DNA of 64,000 bases, taken from the NCBI RefSeq assembly GCF_963583255.1, contig NC_084803.1:5948121-6012120 (forward strand), given 5' to 3'. The notes below the pieces were generated by a model. It saw only the letters and a list, made by a program, of their open reading frames with translations, made no database searches and was not told where the DNA came from. The stretch comes from Pyrus communis. Lineage: Eukaryota > Streptophyta > Magnoliopsida > Rosales > Rosaceae. Within the stretch, counting starts at the first letter, position 1; each line of letters begins with the position of its first letter. Both the position numbers and the translations under genes were made by a program. Positions 1 through 10,931 of this stretch are shown piece after piece.

Positions 1-3000
1 CGGCTTTAATCTTTATTTGAGCTTTGGCGGATGATGTGTTGACTACACACTCTACCAAAAATGTTGAAGAATCTTCTGCCTTCTGTGCGAAGAAGAAAAA
101 CTTGAAGTTGGGGGATTGGCCGCCGGATGCAATGCAGTGGATGGCTTGGCCTTGCATATGCCGTAGGAGTGCTTGAGGCGTTGTCAATGCTGCAACTCCT
201 TGAGGGTTCATAGAATACTCCTGCTTGAAATTAGAAGCAATTTGTAAGAAAGATATACATAAAAAAACCGACCAAAATATAAACAGTATAAACATTATGC
301 AGAAAAATATATATTTCAAGGTATACCTGTGATAAAGATATTGGCAATTGGCGCCACTTCTGCTGGAAAGAGGTTGGATCCAAAACAGCTTTCGGATTAA
401 GCTTCAACGGAGGAGGTGAAGGTGCAGGCGCAGGTGCAACAGCTAGTCCCAAGCCAAGCAGATCATCAATTGCAAAGCTAGACTGCGGAGCATTTCCCGA
501 CACACTAGGGTTTGAAATTACCAACCCCGACAGTTGAGAAGTGGGAACAGACACAGATGAAGCATCATATGAAGGAGCACTATATGCAGAAGAACTGTTA
601 TTGAGACCTCTTGTTTCCTCCTTCTCTGAGGTACTTAAAAGCAGATCCTTATCATTTGCTTCGACTCTGTTTGGATCAACAGTATCCGCAGATTCTGTCC
701 CAATAGATACATTTCCAATTTCATCTGAAAACTCAAATGGGCCTCTGTGTTCCTTATAAGTAAACATGTACGAAGGCTGCAAGCATTTCAAAATATCAGT
801 CTTTGTCAATTGTCAGGCCTCCCTTCAACAAAGCTCTCAGTATATTGTAAACAAGCGAAAATACCGCAATCGATTAAGACAAGTAATGTATGGTTTACAC
901 TTATATTCACATATCCATTGTGTGTGCCTTGTGTTTGTCTACCCAGACACCCAGGAAGGGGATTGGGAGTGTTGTTTTCTTTTAATCTGAAATCATTTAC
1001 AAGGGAGGAGAATTATTATTACCTTCTGATATACCACGGATAAACTGTTAAATTCGTCGAAAATCCGATCTTTGATTTCACTGCTCTGGGTATCAGCAAA
1101 GACAGAAACAGCTTGCTTTGGAGGGTTCACCACTTGTTCTGCTACACTTATTTTATATTGCAAAAGCCTGTAGTAGAATAAGGCTCTATCATGAACATCC
1201 TGCAACCAACTGAAAGTTTACTGAACATTCCAATGAAAATATGACAAAATTCTCACCAACAGAAATTAATGCACGCATAGAACATTTTAAAGGTAATCAT
1301 ATATAACAACATTAAACACAACAACATGCACCTGATGAAAATCAGCAAGACCTGCAGCCAGTGCAGCTCCCAGGGATTTCTGAGTCTCAGGTGGCCTCTT
1401 AAAAAAACACTTCATTACTGCTGTTAGTAGATGTAAGCGAACCTGTGTAATGGAATCGTCCCATCACTCAATAGTATATAAGTAATTAATAACACAACCG
1501 TAGTTTTAATTCATGAATTTGTACCATTAGAGGTTCAAAAGTATATCTGTAGCTGTAAAATGCTAGAATATAATGACCACAAAGACCCTACACAATCCCC
1601 ACACTAAGTACACACACAAATACTAGACCCCTGGTTTGTCATTAATTTCCAAGCACTAAAATTGAAATCACATTGGCCGATCAAATTGAGACTGCAAGTC
1701 CGCAACACAGTACTTTATTCTTTTCACAAATAAAAAACTACATTCTCCAAGTTATTTCAAGAGGCCAACCAGAAAATGGATCCTCATCAAAACTAAGTAA
1801 TATACACTTCACCTAAAAGAAATAATAATTTCATATCTTTCTGTTTACTACATGATGTGAAAACATTGACAAATAAACCAGGGCTCATTAAGATAGAACA
1901 GAAAATGCAACTTAATAACTTACCTCAGCGGAATGCTCATCTTCCCAATTTTCAATCAAACCCTCTAAAATATAAGGTGCATCATGCATTTCCTGAGAAT
2001 ACTCCCCCAGCATCCATATAAGAGCTGCCTTGGCCTTGGGTTCTTGAACATTTTTGCTGCTAATGTTCCCAACAACCGCAATACAATCCTGACTCCATTG
2101 TGGATATTTCCTCAGCAGATCTTTTACAAGAACCTGCATAAAAAAACTCCAAACTTGAGTCAACCTGGCTAGCTATCGAGTATATAAAAGTAACATGATC
2201 GTTATTTTGCTTTTATTTTCTGTTTACCCTCATTTGTTTTTAACTGACCTATAGCCATTTAACATATCATTCGCAGGAAGGAACCACAGTAAGCTGGTAT
2301 GCTTAGAGTTACCATTATAAGTATCTAACAGAATCAAACATGATTATTTACCAGAGCCTCAGCAGTTACATAGTCCTTTTCCATCTCCAGAAATTGAAGA
2401 AGTCGATCCACAATTGCATTCACATCATACTGTTGTAGAGCTATTTTCCCAACTGCACGGATTGACTCTCTTGCAATGGGAATATCAACATTTGCAGCAT
2501 ATTCACATAATTCCGTCACTGAAATGGAATCAAGCTCATGCATCAGTCATACTGCTGACAAGAAAAACAGCACCCACGACCACTGACCAAAGAAAAGGTC
2601 ACCTTAAAGAACACAATAATACACACACATGCACATTATTGCTCAAGAATCTGTAATGAATTTCAGGTGGTGTTTTCTTACCAATTTCATAAGTGTTACT
2701 CTCATTTGCCACTGCAGTCAACATCTCAAGCTTCAACCTTTTAACATAAGATGGCTCATTGTACTGGCAATAAAAGTGTTTATAGTCTGAAGAAAATATG
2801 AAAGGTGCACGCATCACCAAAAGATGCAGATGACTTAGAACTGCATAAGATTGCTCTGGACTTCCTGAACTCACTAAGGTCAGGAGAGGAGCTTTAATGC
2901 GTTCATATACCTAACAAATAAAAAGAGGCAAAATAAGCTTTAACTAGAGAAGTTATTCGCATAAAATAGCAAGAATAGCACACAATGGTGCAACATGGAA

Positions 3001-5246
3001 CATCGGCATAAAAGTCACAACCATCAGATCCTAAAATGTTATTTCTTTTCCAAACTAGATCACTCTGTATACTATATGGAGTATTTTCCAACCAATTAAT
3101 ATAAAAGGGATGACTAGCAGCCAACAGTTCTTCTATACTGCTATATATATAGTAGCCCCTATACGATTATGCAACTACAAGAGGTTACCTTTTGTAACAT
3201 TAAAACAGCTATATTTCTTCCTAATTTTTGAGTTGCAAAAATATAGGTTTAAATGGAATTGAATTTCTTTATGTTTACCTGCTGATGTACATCAGTCATC
3301 GACAGAGTCAACTGAAGAAATACTTTAGTGGTTGCTAAGACAACAGCACCATTTGCATGCTGAAGTCTATCCTCGAGCAGATTCATGACATCAAATATCT
3401 CATTGGGATCTGCGGGTACATATTTAGCTACCAACTCAAGTACCAGACATTGGGCCCATTCACTAAATTCCCTAATCCTGCAAAAGAGAACATGTGCCAA
3501 ACTCAACTGCTGTTTTTTCGTCATTAGTTAAATTAAATGGAATTGCTGATATTGAATCATTTTGAACAATTAAAAATTGTTCCCAGGTGAGAAAGTTGTC
3601 ATATTACTTGGCTCTCTACTTATGTGCTATGTGGACGATTCATCATTGGATATATTATATTCACTATACCAACATGATGCAGAACCCATATGGAAAAGAG
3701 GAAAGAGAGGGAGAGAGATAAACTACCGGTTCAAAAGATAGTATATGACTGGCTTGCTAAGCAAAATTTCTCTCTCCCTGGATACTTCTTCAGATGCGCT
3801 GCCTCCTAAGCTCCAAATCTCTTGTAGGGCAGACAAACAATTTGCAACCACCTGACAATATAAGAATATGAGAATCTCCTAACTAAAAAAAATGGTCGAA
3901 ACTTCCTGAATCATCTGTAAAGTTCAATATAACATGGTGGAAAAGTATAAATCAGATAAGTGATTATTTGACTATCATATCTATAGCATTGAACTTTGTT
4001 CTTCAGCCGATGATTTATCCTTTTAACAATAAAGAGCGAAAATACATTTTTAAGAAAATATCAAAATCAGCAAATCTTAATATATAAAAAGCAGAAAACA
4101 AGGAGACTGGTGTCAAGTTACTTTATAGTTGACCAAGCAAAGAGTATAACTGGTAAAAGGGACGCCTCAGCATAATAGTTTCAAAATCAATAGTTAAAAT
4201 TGTCAAAGCATCCTTAAGCAAGGCATTGTGAGATAACTGAAATTGCCTTACCTGAGTTTCTCGGTCATTAAGCAACAAATGCTTAAGCGTTGTTGGAAAA
4301 TCTGCATCAACACAAGTTGAGGCCGATATATGATACAACTTCAGAACCCCCATAACTGCTATCATCCTCACATAACTATTATTGTCCTTCAACCCTGCAC
4401 CTAAAGGCCCCACCAAATACTCTACAAGGTTTGTCACTCGTAGCGAACACAAGCTCCTCAATGCAAGCCCTCGGATCATTGGGTCCTCATCCTTGCAATC
4501 TCTTTGAAGAAAATTTATCGTCAAAAGTGCAAGGTCCGGATTGACCTTTGCATAATTCCCGACATAAAGGTAACACATTTTCTTCAAAACTATATCCGAT
4601 GTGGCTGAGCACATCACCATCTCCCCAAAAACAGACGAGACATCAATGCCAATTGTCATGTAAGAGATAACCTTCTTGAAAAGCTCTCGCTTTGAATCAT
4701 CAACTCCCGGAGCTCGGCTGCCGGCAAGATTCCGGAGCTGCGTTTTCACATCGGCAACTTCGCCTTTTCTGCTCGGAAAGTAAGTTTTGAGTACCGATTC
4801 AAAGTAATTGAATTGTTAATGAGAGAGTAAACCGTGATACAAATGATTCTGAGCAAATGCTGAAACAATTGGGGTAAGATCTGCCATCTAAGTTCAAATT
4901 AAATCTGCCAACTTATGTCGAACAACAAGAACTTGAATTTAAATTCACCTGGGCTCCGTTTCTTATCCGATTAGAAAACTCTTTCCTCATTAACTGAATT
5001 ACTAAAAAGACTGATAATTCACATGCGGAAAATCAATGCATGCAGGAAACGAGATGGAGTGATCTCTGAATCGGAACAGCATGCATGGTTCGAATTGCAC
5101 CCAAAACTAATCGAAATTTCTTATATTGTTTGCCAATTGTCTATCACAAAATTTTCTCGGGAACTAAGAGAGAGAGGGAGAATCTGAACTTACCCGGCAG
5201 GCTGAGACGGCGAGGAAGATCGCTGAGACTGCCCCGGAGGAGCCAT
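1..5246 (-). CDS. AP4B: AP-4 complex subunit beta (beta4-adaptin), 3' end outside window
   Basis: Large beta subunit of the AP-4 adaptor complex, which sorts cargo at the trans-Golgi network (family knowledge). I traced eleven exons, read from high to low coordinate: 5246-5194, 4768-4252, 3851-3727, 3477-3279, 2910-2682, 2518-2352, 2133-1924, 1442-1332, 1199-1023, 776-327, 220 to window start. Every junction has GT-AG ends on the minus strand and keeps frame. The N-terminus is Ser/Pro/Gln-rich (MAPPGQSQ...), then comes the helical adaptin trunk with segments such as DEDPMIRGLALRSL and DNNSYVRMIAVMGVLKLY. A low-complexity hinge (APAPAPSPPPLKLNP) follows, then the start of the ear domain. The 819 codons seen fall about 22 short of the Arabidopsis protein length I remember. 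No frameshift or stop was found. The hinge and ear favour AP-4 beta over AP-1/2 beta. Divergent from the EngB gene. Confidence 0.95.
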
Positions 5247-5419
5247 GATCAATCGGAAGTGAACTCGGAGATCTAACCGAGGTGAAAAATTGGCCACTGA
5301 ATCTCAGAAACCAAGTTGAAAAACTTTAAAGAGAAGCATCCAAGCCTTCCATTTTGGAGAGAGAAACTAGTCGATGATGTTGACGTGGCTGGACCGGGTT
5401 GGTTGTCTCTTGTCTGTAA

Positions 5420-6252
5420 GAGCAAGTCCACCCCAAAGGGGTAGACCGGCTCAAAGTGTGAAAAATGGACCGTCTACTCCCCGAAAACACTCCACCCCAG
5501 CCTAATAGGCTGGCCTTCAGCCCCAGCCAGGCCGTAGTCCGGGCCAAAATGTGCTGAGCAATCAGCTGGTCTATGTGACGTCATACTTACGTTAGCGTGA
5601 CATCATAGCATATTTATATTTTTTTTGCATCAGGTGCGTGGGAAACATGCGCACGTAGGGGCGCGTTCCCGACAAACAACAGGCAGTTGGGCCCGCCGTT
5701 TCAGCGCACCAATTTGGATCCTTGAGTGGCCACGTGGCTCGTTATGGGCCGTTGGATTTCCAACGGCTAGTTTTCTGGACCATTGGAAATCCAACGGTCA
5801 AAAAATTTGAAATTCGAACCTAACAGCTAAATGATGTGGTGTGTTCTGGGCTGTTAGATTTAAATCTTTTGCAAATCCAACGACACACATTAATTTACTT
5901 AATAAAAATTAATAAAAATACAAGAAAACTTAAAACAAATATTATTTTTCCTATAAATACCAACCATCATCTTCCACCTTACACCACATTTCAATATTTT
6001 CGGATAATAGTACTTTTGGATAATGACACGTGACGTGACAAGATTGATTAAAAATCCTATCTGAAATTAAAACTAAATTTATTATTTATTATTTATAAAA
6101 AATTGATAATATTTTAAATAGGCTGGGTGCCAGCGCATTTTGTAGAGATGAAAAAGCATTTGGCCAATTTACTGTTTATGAAATCTATCACTATTTATTA
6201 AGTAGATTAAATAGACTGAATGTCAGCATATTTTTTAGAGGTGGATTTGCTC
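5420..6252. mobile_element. PIF/Harbinger (Tourist-like) MITE, 833 bp, with TAA target duplication
   Basis: Terminal inverted repeats of 15 bp, GAGCAAGTCCACCCC at 5420-5434 and its imperfect complement GAGGTGGATTTGCTC at 6238-6252, are flanked by TAA at 5417-5419 and 6253-6255. The 3 bp TWA duplication and the TIR type point to PIF/Harbinger. There is no transposase reading frame. It contains inverted segments around the words CCGTTGGATTT and AAATCCAACGG, and an AT-rich right half. It occupies most of the space between the divergent AP-4 beta and EngB genes. A truncated copy in the opposite orientation lies at 48514. Confidence 0.88.
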
Positions 6253-6531
6253 TAAATTCTCCCCTCTTTGGTGCTCCACAATAACAATGGGCTCGACCGC
6301 TCGAGGTCCAGAAAGCAATCAACAAAAGTACAAAATAATTAGTTTCAATGGGCATTGGCCCGGAAAACCCAGAAATCACCTAAAACGCACCATTTCTCGT
6401 CAGTCCCCCACGCCCCGAAGATTTTTCCCTCATCGCTTCCCACCACCAAAAAACCCCACCAGAACACAGCAGAGCTCGGCAGCTGCTCCCAAATCATAGA
6501 CAAAAAATCAATATACAAAAAATCTACATAT

Positions 6532-8392
6532 ATGGTTCTGCTTCACCTTCCAAGAACCCATATATCTCTCTACACCCATTTCTCCCTCTTCGCAAAACCC
6601 AAAACCCCAACCTTCGCCACCGCCACAACTCTCCCCCCAGTCCTCACCTCCGCCCTCTTCTCCGCCCCCAAATCCACCCTCTCAGCCTCCGAACCCATAC
6701 CCATTTCCCAAATCCCGGAACCCCAAATGGAAACCCCCAAGGAATTCGAAACCCACATCGAAATTCCGCTCGAGAAGCTCTTCGTGCCACCGGAAACTGA
6801 GGTCTCGTATACCAACACCGGTGCTCTGAGCACCCGAATCTTGAAAGGGTCCAATATTCTGCTCAGCAAGTACGCCAGGAACGCTCAGGTGGACCAGGCC
6901 GAGTTCGTGAAGAGCAGTGTGAGGACTGAGGATTGCCCCTCTGATGGTCTCCCGGAGTTTGCTCTCGTGGGTCGGTCCAATGTCGGCAAGTCCTCGCTGC
7001 TCAACTCGCTTGTGCGGCGGAAGCGGCTCGCTTTGACGTCCAAGAAACCTGGTCAGTAATTGGTACTGTAAATTCCATCAGCCAACTTTCATTGCTTGGT
7101 ATTGTCAGACTTGCTTATTGGCTATTGGGGAAGAAACTCAACAAAAGTTAGTATTGATTTGGTGGTTTGATGAAGGTTTTTCCATAAATTCAACATTTTA
7201 AAGGATAATTTGTAGCTTTGTTTTAGCATGTAGAGTTTGAGGCACCCTGATGAATGACATTGTGGCATTTTGGTCTGTAGACTGACCATGCATTCTGGCA
7301 TCTTAATTCGAACTCGTTCATTTTTTTTCCTGCAGGGAAAACACAATGTATCAATCATTTTCGGATCAATGATAGCTGGTTCCTGGTGGATTTACCCGGC
7401 TACGGGTATGGTTGAAAGATATGTATATTTGATTTCTACGGTTTTTTTGTTCATATAGAAGGTGTGAAGATACAAATCTGAAATTTTGAATGGTTGCCGT
7501 GATGAAAAGTTCAAGTTTCCGAGAGCTTAGAGGGAGCGCATTGCTTATTGGCTTTAGTTTCTTTAGAGTTTACATTATGCTAGGATTCCGAGTCCTGCTA
7601 AATATGAACAAGAGACTGCTGATTTCTCCCTCGTTATGCAAGTTTTAAAATGATAGTCTTATATTACCTCTGTGCGTTGTGTAACCTGACAGGTACGCTG
7701 CTGCACCACAGGAACTTAGAACCGATTGGGTGAAGTTTACTAAAGACTACTTCCTGAATAGGTCGACATTAGTTTCGGTTTTCCTTCTCATTGATGCCAG
7801 CATTCCTGCCAAAAAAATTGATCTGGAATACGCTAGTTGGCTGGGCCAGAATCAGGTAGTACCCTTTCGTTGCATTTATGCCAAGAGTATTGGCAGATAT
7901 GGTGACAATAATGTCTCAAATCGAATAATGTTAGCTTTCCGGGGGAATTTATGGGTACTAGAGGTTTTGACACACACTTTATTAGCGGTTACACTTGTTT
8001 ATTTTCTCCTCTGAATGATGAACCACCCACGGTTGCTTACTTTCGAGTTTGTGTTCTAAACATAATTAGCGGAAAACAAAATGGAAACTTTCTTGAACAT
8101 GCTTCCCTTTGTAACGAATACCAGTTTTGAAAGTGAATGATGCGCAGGGGTAACTAACTATGTGCCCATTCAGATTCCTATGACTTTGATATTCACCAAA
8201 TGTGACAAGCGGAAAAAGAAGAGGCATGGAGGGAAGAAAGCTGAAGAGAATGTGCAGGATTTTCAGGAGTTAATAAGCGGCTTCTTCGAGAGAGTGCCGC
8301 CGTGGATTATGACGAGCAGCCTGACCAATCAGGGTCGTGATGAGATGTTACTGCATATGGCTCAGCTGCGGAACTACTGGCTGAAGCACTAG
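6532..8392 (+). CDS. EngB/YihA-type GTP-binding protein, probably organelle-targeted
   Basis: TrmE-Era-EngA-EngB superfamily GTPase. Bacterial EngB/YsxC acts in large ribosomal subunit assembly, so a role in organellar ribosome assembly is inferred. Exons 6532-7051, 7336-7405, 7693-7855 and 8174-8392 give 323 residues. Motifs: G1 GRSNVGKSS at about 147-155, G3 DLPGYG at about 192-197, G4 TKCD at 259-262 (usual form TKxD), and a G5-like SSLTNQG near 299-305. A lysine/arginine-rich insert ([12 protein letters not shown]) follows G4. The first ~130 residues are rich in Ser, Thr and Pro and poor in acids, fitting a plastid or mitochondrial transit peptide. I chose ATG 6532 ([10 protein letters not shown]); the frame stays open upstream to an ATG at 6355, which would add 59 residues, so the start is not certain. 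The matching Arabidopsis gene, from memory, is At5g11480, next to AP4B. Confidence 0.93.
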
Positions 8393-8779
8393 GAAAACCA
8401 AAAACCTGATCACGTCTTCCCAATCTCAAGTAGGTATGCTGTCTAAATTATTCAAGATACATCCAAGTACAAGAAGCTGAGATGAATTCCCAACGTCACA
8501 CTAAGTATTTTATCCCCAAGGGCTCTGTAATCTGCATCTGAATATGATGTTAAACTTGGCAGCAATACATTGAGGAAAAGGAGAGCCAATGAGCTTAATG
8601 TGGCAAAAAGCTAATAGCTCAATTTTGTCCTTCGTGTTACTGTTTTAATCTAGTGTAAATCTGTTTAAATCTTTATTTAAGGTTCAGGGAATCATAATCT
8701 TTACATTTCAACTTTGTGCTCTTTTGTTCTTCCTGTGCCAAGTTGTTTAGGATTGTAAATTTTCTTTTTTGGTCCGAGT

Positions 8780-8947
8780 TTGAACCCAAGACCTTGGGTG
8801 CAAGAGCTTGAACCCAAAACCTCAGGTGCAGGGGTTGGAACCCAAAACCTCGGGTGCAAGACTTGGAACTCAAGAGCTAGGGTGCATGAGTTCGAACTCA
8901 AGACATCAGGTGTATGAGTTTCAAGCCAAGCCCTAGGGTGAAAGCAT
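8780..8947. repeat. 28 bp minisatellite, six diverged units
   Basis: Six head-to-tail units of 28 bp begin at 8780, 8808, 8836, 8864, 8892 and 8920, each of the form TTGAACCCAAAACCTCGGGT followed by GCAAGAGC with a few changes. It lies about 390 bp downstream of the EngB stop codon, in or just after its 3' untranslated region. The unit is not a multiple of three, so the repetitive minus-strand reading frame across it is a by-product. Confidence 0.85.
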
Positions 8948-9363
8948 GAACCTAACTTCAGATGCAAAGTGGTCATAATCGCTAACCTACAAGCACATTA
9001 CCATCCAAGTTATGAGTGCAGTCTAGTAATTCCGATTCATCATCAAAATAGAAGCAACTTCGATCCTAAGAAGATACGATGAAGCTAAAGACATGCTAGA
9101 AAACTCGCTGATCAACCCGACAAGCAAAATAAAGGACAAACATAATTTGTAATTGAGAGTAATTTTCATTTATATCAAAATGCAGCTGCAAGTGGAGAGA
9201 GTCTAAACCATAACCAACTCCTCTAATAACACAATAAGCAACTAACATCCGTTAAACAATGATCCAAAACTTGTTCAAGTGAAAATTCAAAACTATCAAG
9301 ACAAACAAAACAAAAACCAAATCGAAAACAAAACAGAGTTTGAGTTCAGTGGGCTTTGAAAAC

Positions 9364-9853
9364 TTATGAGGAAGCAGCAGCAGCACCCTTTCTCCTCGGA
9401 GCAGCCTGAGTACCTTCCAGGAAGCCGCTCTTGAACCTCCTCGGCACATTCCTCAGGTACCTCATCCGCCCGGTTCCCGTCGTCTTTCGGCGCAGCGCCT
9501 TCTCACTCCAGTTGTCTGAAACCAAACCCACACAGTTCATCAAAATCCCAAAATTACATAATTTATTCAGGAAAAAAAAAAAAACAACAGTACAAGGAAA
9601 AGAGAAGTCGTTACATTTCCTGAGGCGGGCAGCAGGGTAGGCGCAGGCGGAGCAGCGGCTCTTCTGAAGGTGAAAACTGCGGCGGCCGCACCGCACACAG
9701 AGTGTGTGCGTCTTGTTCCTCCTCTTTCCAAAACTTCCTGTTCCTTTGCCCTAATTCATATTCCCAAATTCAAACCATTTGAATCATATATCTAAGTTAA
9801 ATTGCTATCGAAGCTAGAAAACCAGAGAATGAGAGATCGAGAGAGAGTACCAT
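9364..9853 (-). CDS. RPL37: 60S ribosomal protein eL37
   Basis: Small zinc-binding protein of the cytosolic 60S ribosomal subunit. Three exons read down the minus strand: 9853-9851 (the ATG alone), 9750-9615 and 9515-9364 (stop TAA), giving 96 residues; all splice sites are GT-AG. The product starts [19 protein letters not shown] and has the zinc ribbon CVRC-X11-CSAC, then the conserved [20 protein letters not shown] block. The C-terminus is a short Ala/Arg/Lys tail ([12 protein letters not shown]), as is variable in this family. An intron directly after the start codon is common among ribosomal protein genes. Length and motifs match eL37 from plants and animals. The promoter region at 9929-10006 carries typical plant ribosomal-protein elements. 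Confidence 0.97.
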
Positions 9854-9928
9854 TTCGTTGGGTGCAGAGAGAAACCTTAGATTTCAGAGGAGTTGAGGGA
9901 AATTTCTCGCGGATGAAGATTCAGTGAC

Positions 9929-10006
9929 TTATATAGTTGTCGTCATCGACTAGATTAGGGTTTCATTTCGATGTTGGGCCTCAAATGGACTGGAAATGGA
10001 GGCCCA
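9929..10006 (-). promoter_or_regulatory. Promoter of eL37: TATA-like box, telo-box and site II motifs
   Basis: Reading toward the gene on the minus strand there are two TGGGCC site II motifs (10001-10006 as GGCCCA on plus; 9975-9980 as TGGGCC on plus, so in opposite orientation), then a telo-box AAACCCTAA (complement of 9955-9963), then a TATATAAG-like box at about 9929-9935. In plants, telo-box plus site II is the usual signature of ribosomal protein genes recognised by TCP and telobox-binding factors. Motifs are seen; function is inferred. Confidence 0.7.
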
Positions 10007-10095
10007 ATAATAATCATAGGCTTGCCATTCAAATGAGCCTGTTAGTCTGTCGACTGTTTATGTTAAGTATACAAAATTGTAAGAACTTAGCATAC

Positions 10096-10100
10096 GCGGG

Positions 10101-10143
<43 letters not shown>

Positions 10144-10168
10144 AGGTGTTCGATCCACCTTCACCGCA
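10096..10168 (+). tRNA. tRNA-Phe (anticodon GAA)
   Basis: A 73 nt intronless cloverleaf. The acceptor stem pairs GCGGGGA with TCACCGC and keeps the G5-A68 mismatch I remember from plant tRNA-Phe. The D arm contains GATAGCTCAGTTGGGAGAGC, the anticodon loop is CTGAAGA with anticodon GAA, and the T arm is AGGTG-TTCGATC-CACCT. A73 follows; CCA is not encoded, as expected. The T stem differs from the GCGTG/CACGC form I recall for wheat but remains fully paired, so the gene is probably functional. It lies 243 bp upstream of the eL37 start on the other strand. Confidence 0.95.
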
Positions 10169-10342
10169 AATTTATTTTTCGTTGTTCAATCTAATACATA
10201 TAATTTTCTACAAATTTATTTTTTGGTTCATTTGAAAAGAAAATAAAACTTTTATAACCACAGTATGGACTGAGCTTAACAACTCAAAAGTGGTCCCTTG
10301 TGAAAAAATGTTGTCTATGTTTTCTACAAAAAATAAAAATTC

Positions 10343-10544
10343 TACATGATTTGAACTCAATAACAAAAAAGATATTAAGTGTTACTTTTAAGCATGTACA
10401 TAAGTGATTCAATTTGCTCCGTTCTGAAGTCCTTGTCCATGCCTACATGCTTTGAACTCAATAACAAACGAAGATTAAGTGCCACTTGTAAGTATGTACA
10501 CAAATGACTCAATCCGCTCCGTTCTAAAGTTTTTGTCCATATCT
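10343..10544. repeat. 101 bp direct tandem duplication
   Basis: Two head-to-tail copies (10343-10443 and 10444-10544) both contain TTTGAACTCAATAACAAA near the start and CGCTCCGTTCT or TGCTCCGTTCT near the end. They differ at roughly one base in eight. No coding capacity. Confidence 0.75.
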
Positions 10545-10856
10545 GACTATATATGGCAACAAGCATCGTAATGATAATTAAACTTCTTAATCTCACAACT
10601 ATATATAACTACAATGATGTGGTGTGTATATATATCGTATCAAACACATACATTATACGTGGAAGATATATATTAATTTTCATAATGTTTCCACTAAGAA
10701 CAAACATGAACAATGTTGATAGGGCAGTAAGTGGGACACACCAAGACATCGAAACATCAACAATTCAAATTCGTTTTTTCAAAGTAAATTATCGAATTTG
10801 TTGAACTGGCGCAATCTTTCTCTTGTCTGGGTTTATTTTTTTACTATTTTTGGTGA

Positions 10857-10931
10857 CAGACATTCCCAGAGGAATAATACTACTAATCATGATTAGAGTG
10901 AGCCCCAATATCGTCGATTTGGGAATGTCTG
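10857..10931. repeat. Short inverted repeat, 12 bp perfect arms
   Basis: CAGACATTCCCA at 10857-10868 is complementary to TGGGAATGTCTG at 10920-10931, with a 51 bp loop. It may be a very small MITE or a chance hairpin; no clear target duplication was seen. Confidence 0.5.

Noticed and set aside
6355..6531. Upstream ATG extension of the EngB protein (MARKTQKSPK...)
   Set aside because: The added segment looks like leader sequence and the downstream [10 protein letters not shown] start fits a transit peptide; kept only as an alternative start.
8673..8976. Minus-strand frames with repeated peptides over 8700-8950
   Set aside because: A 28 bp minisatellite read in several frames; the unit length is not a multiple of three.
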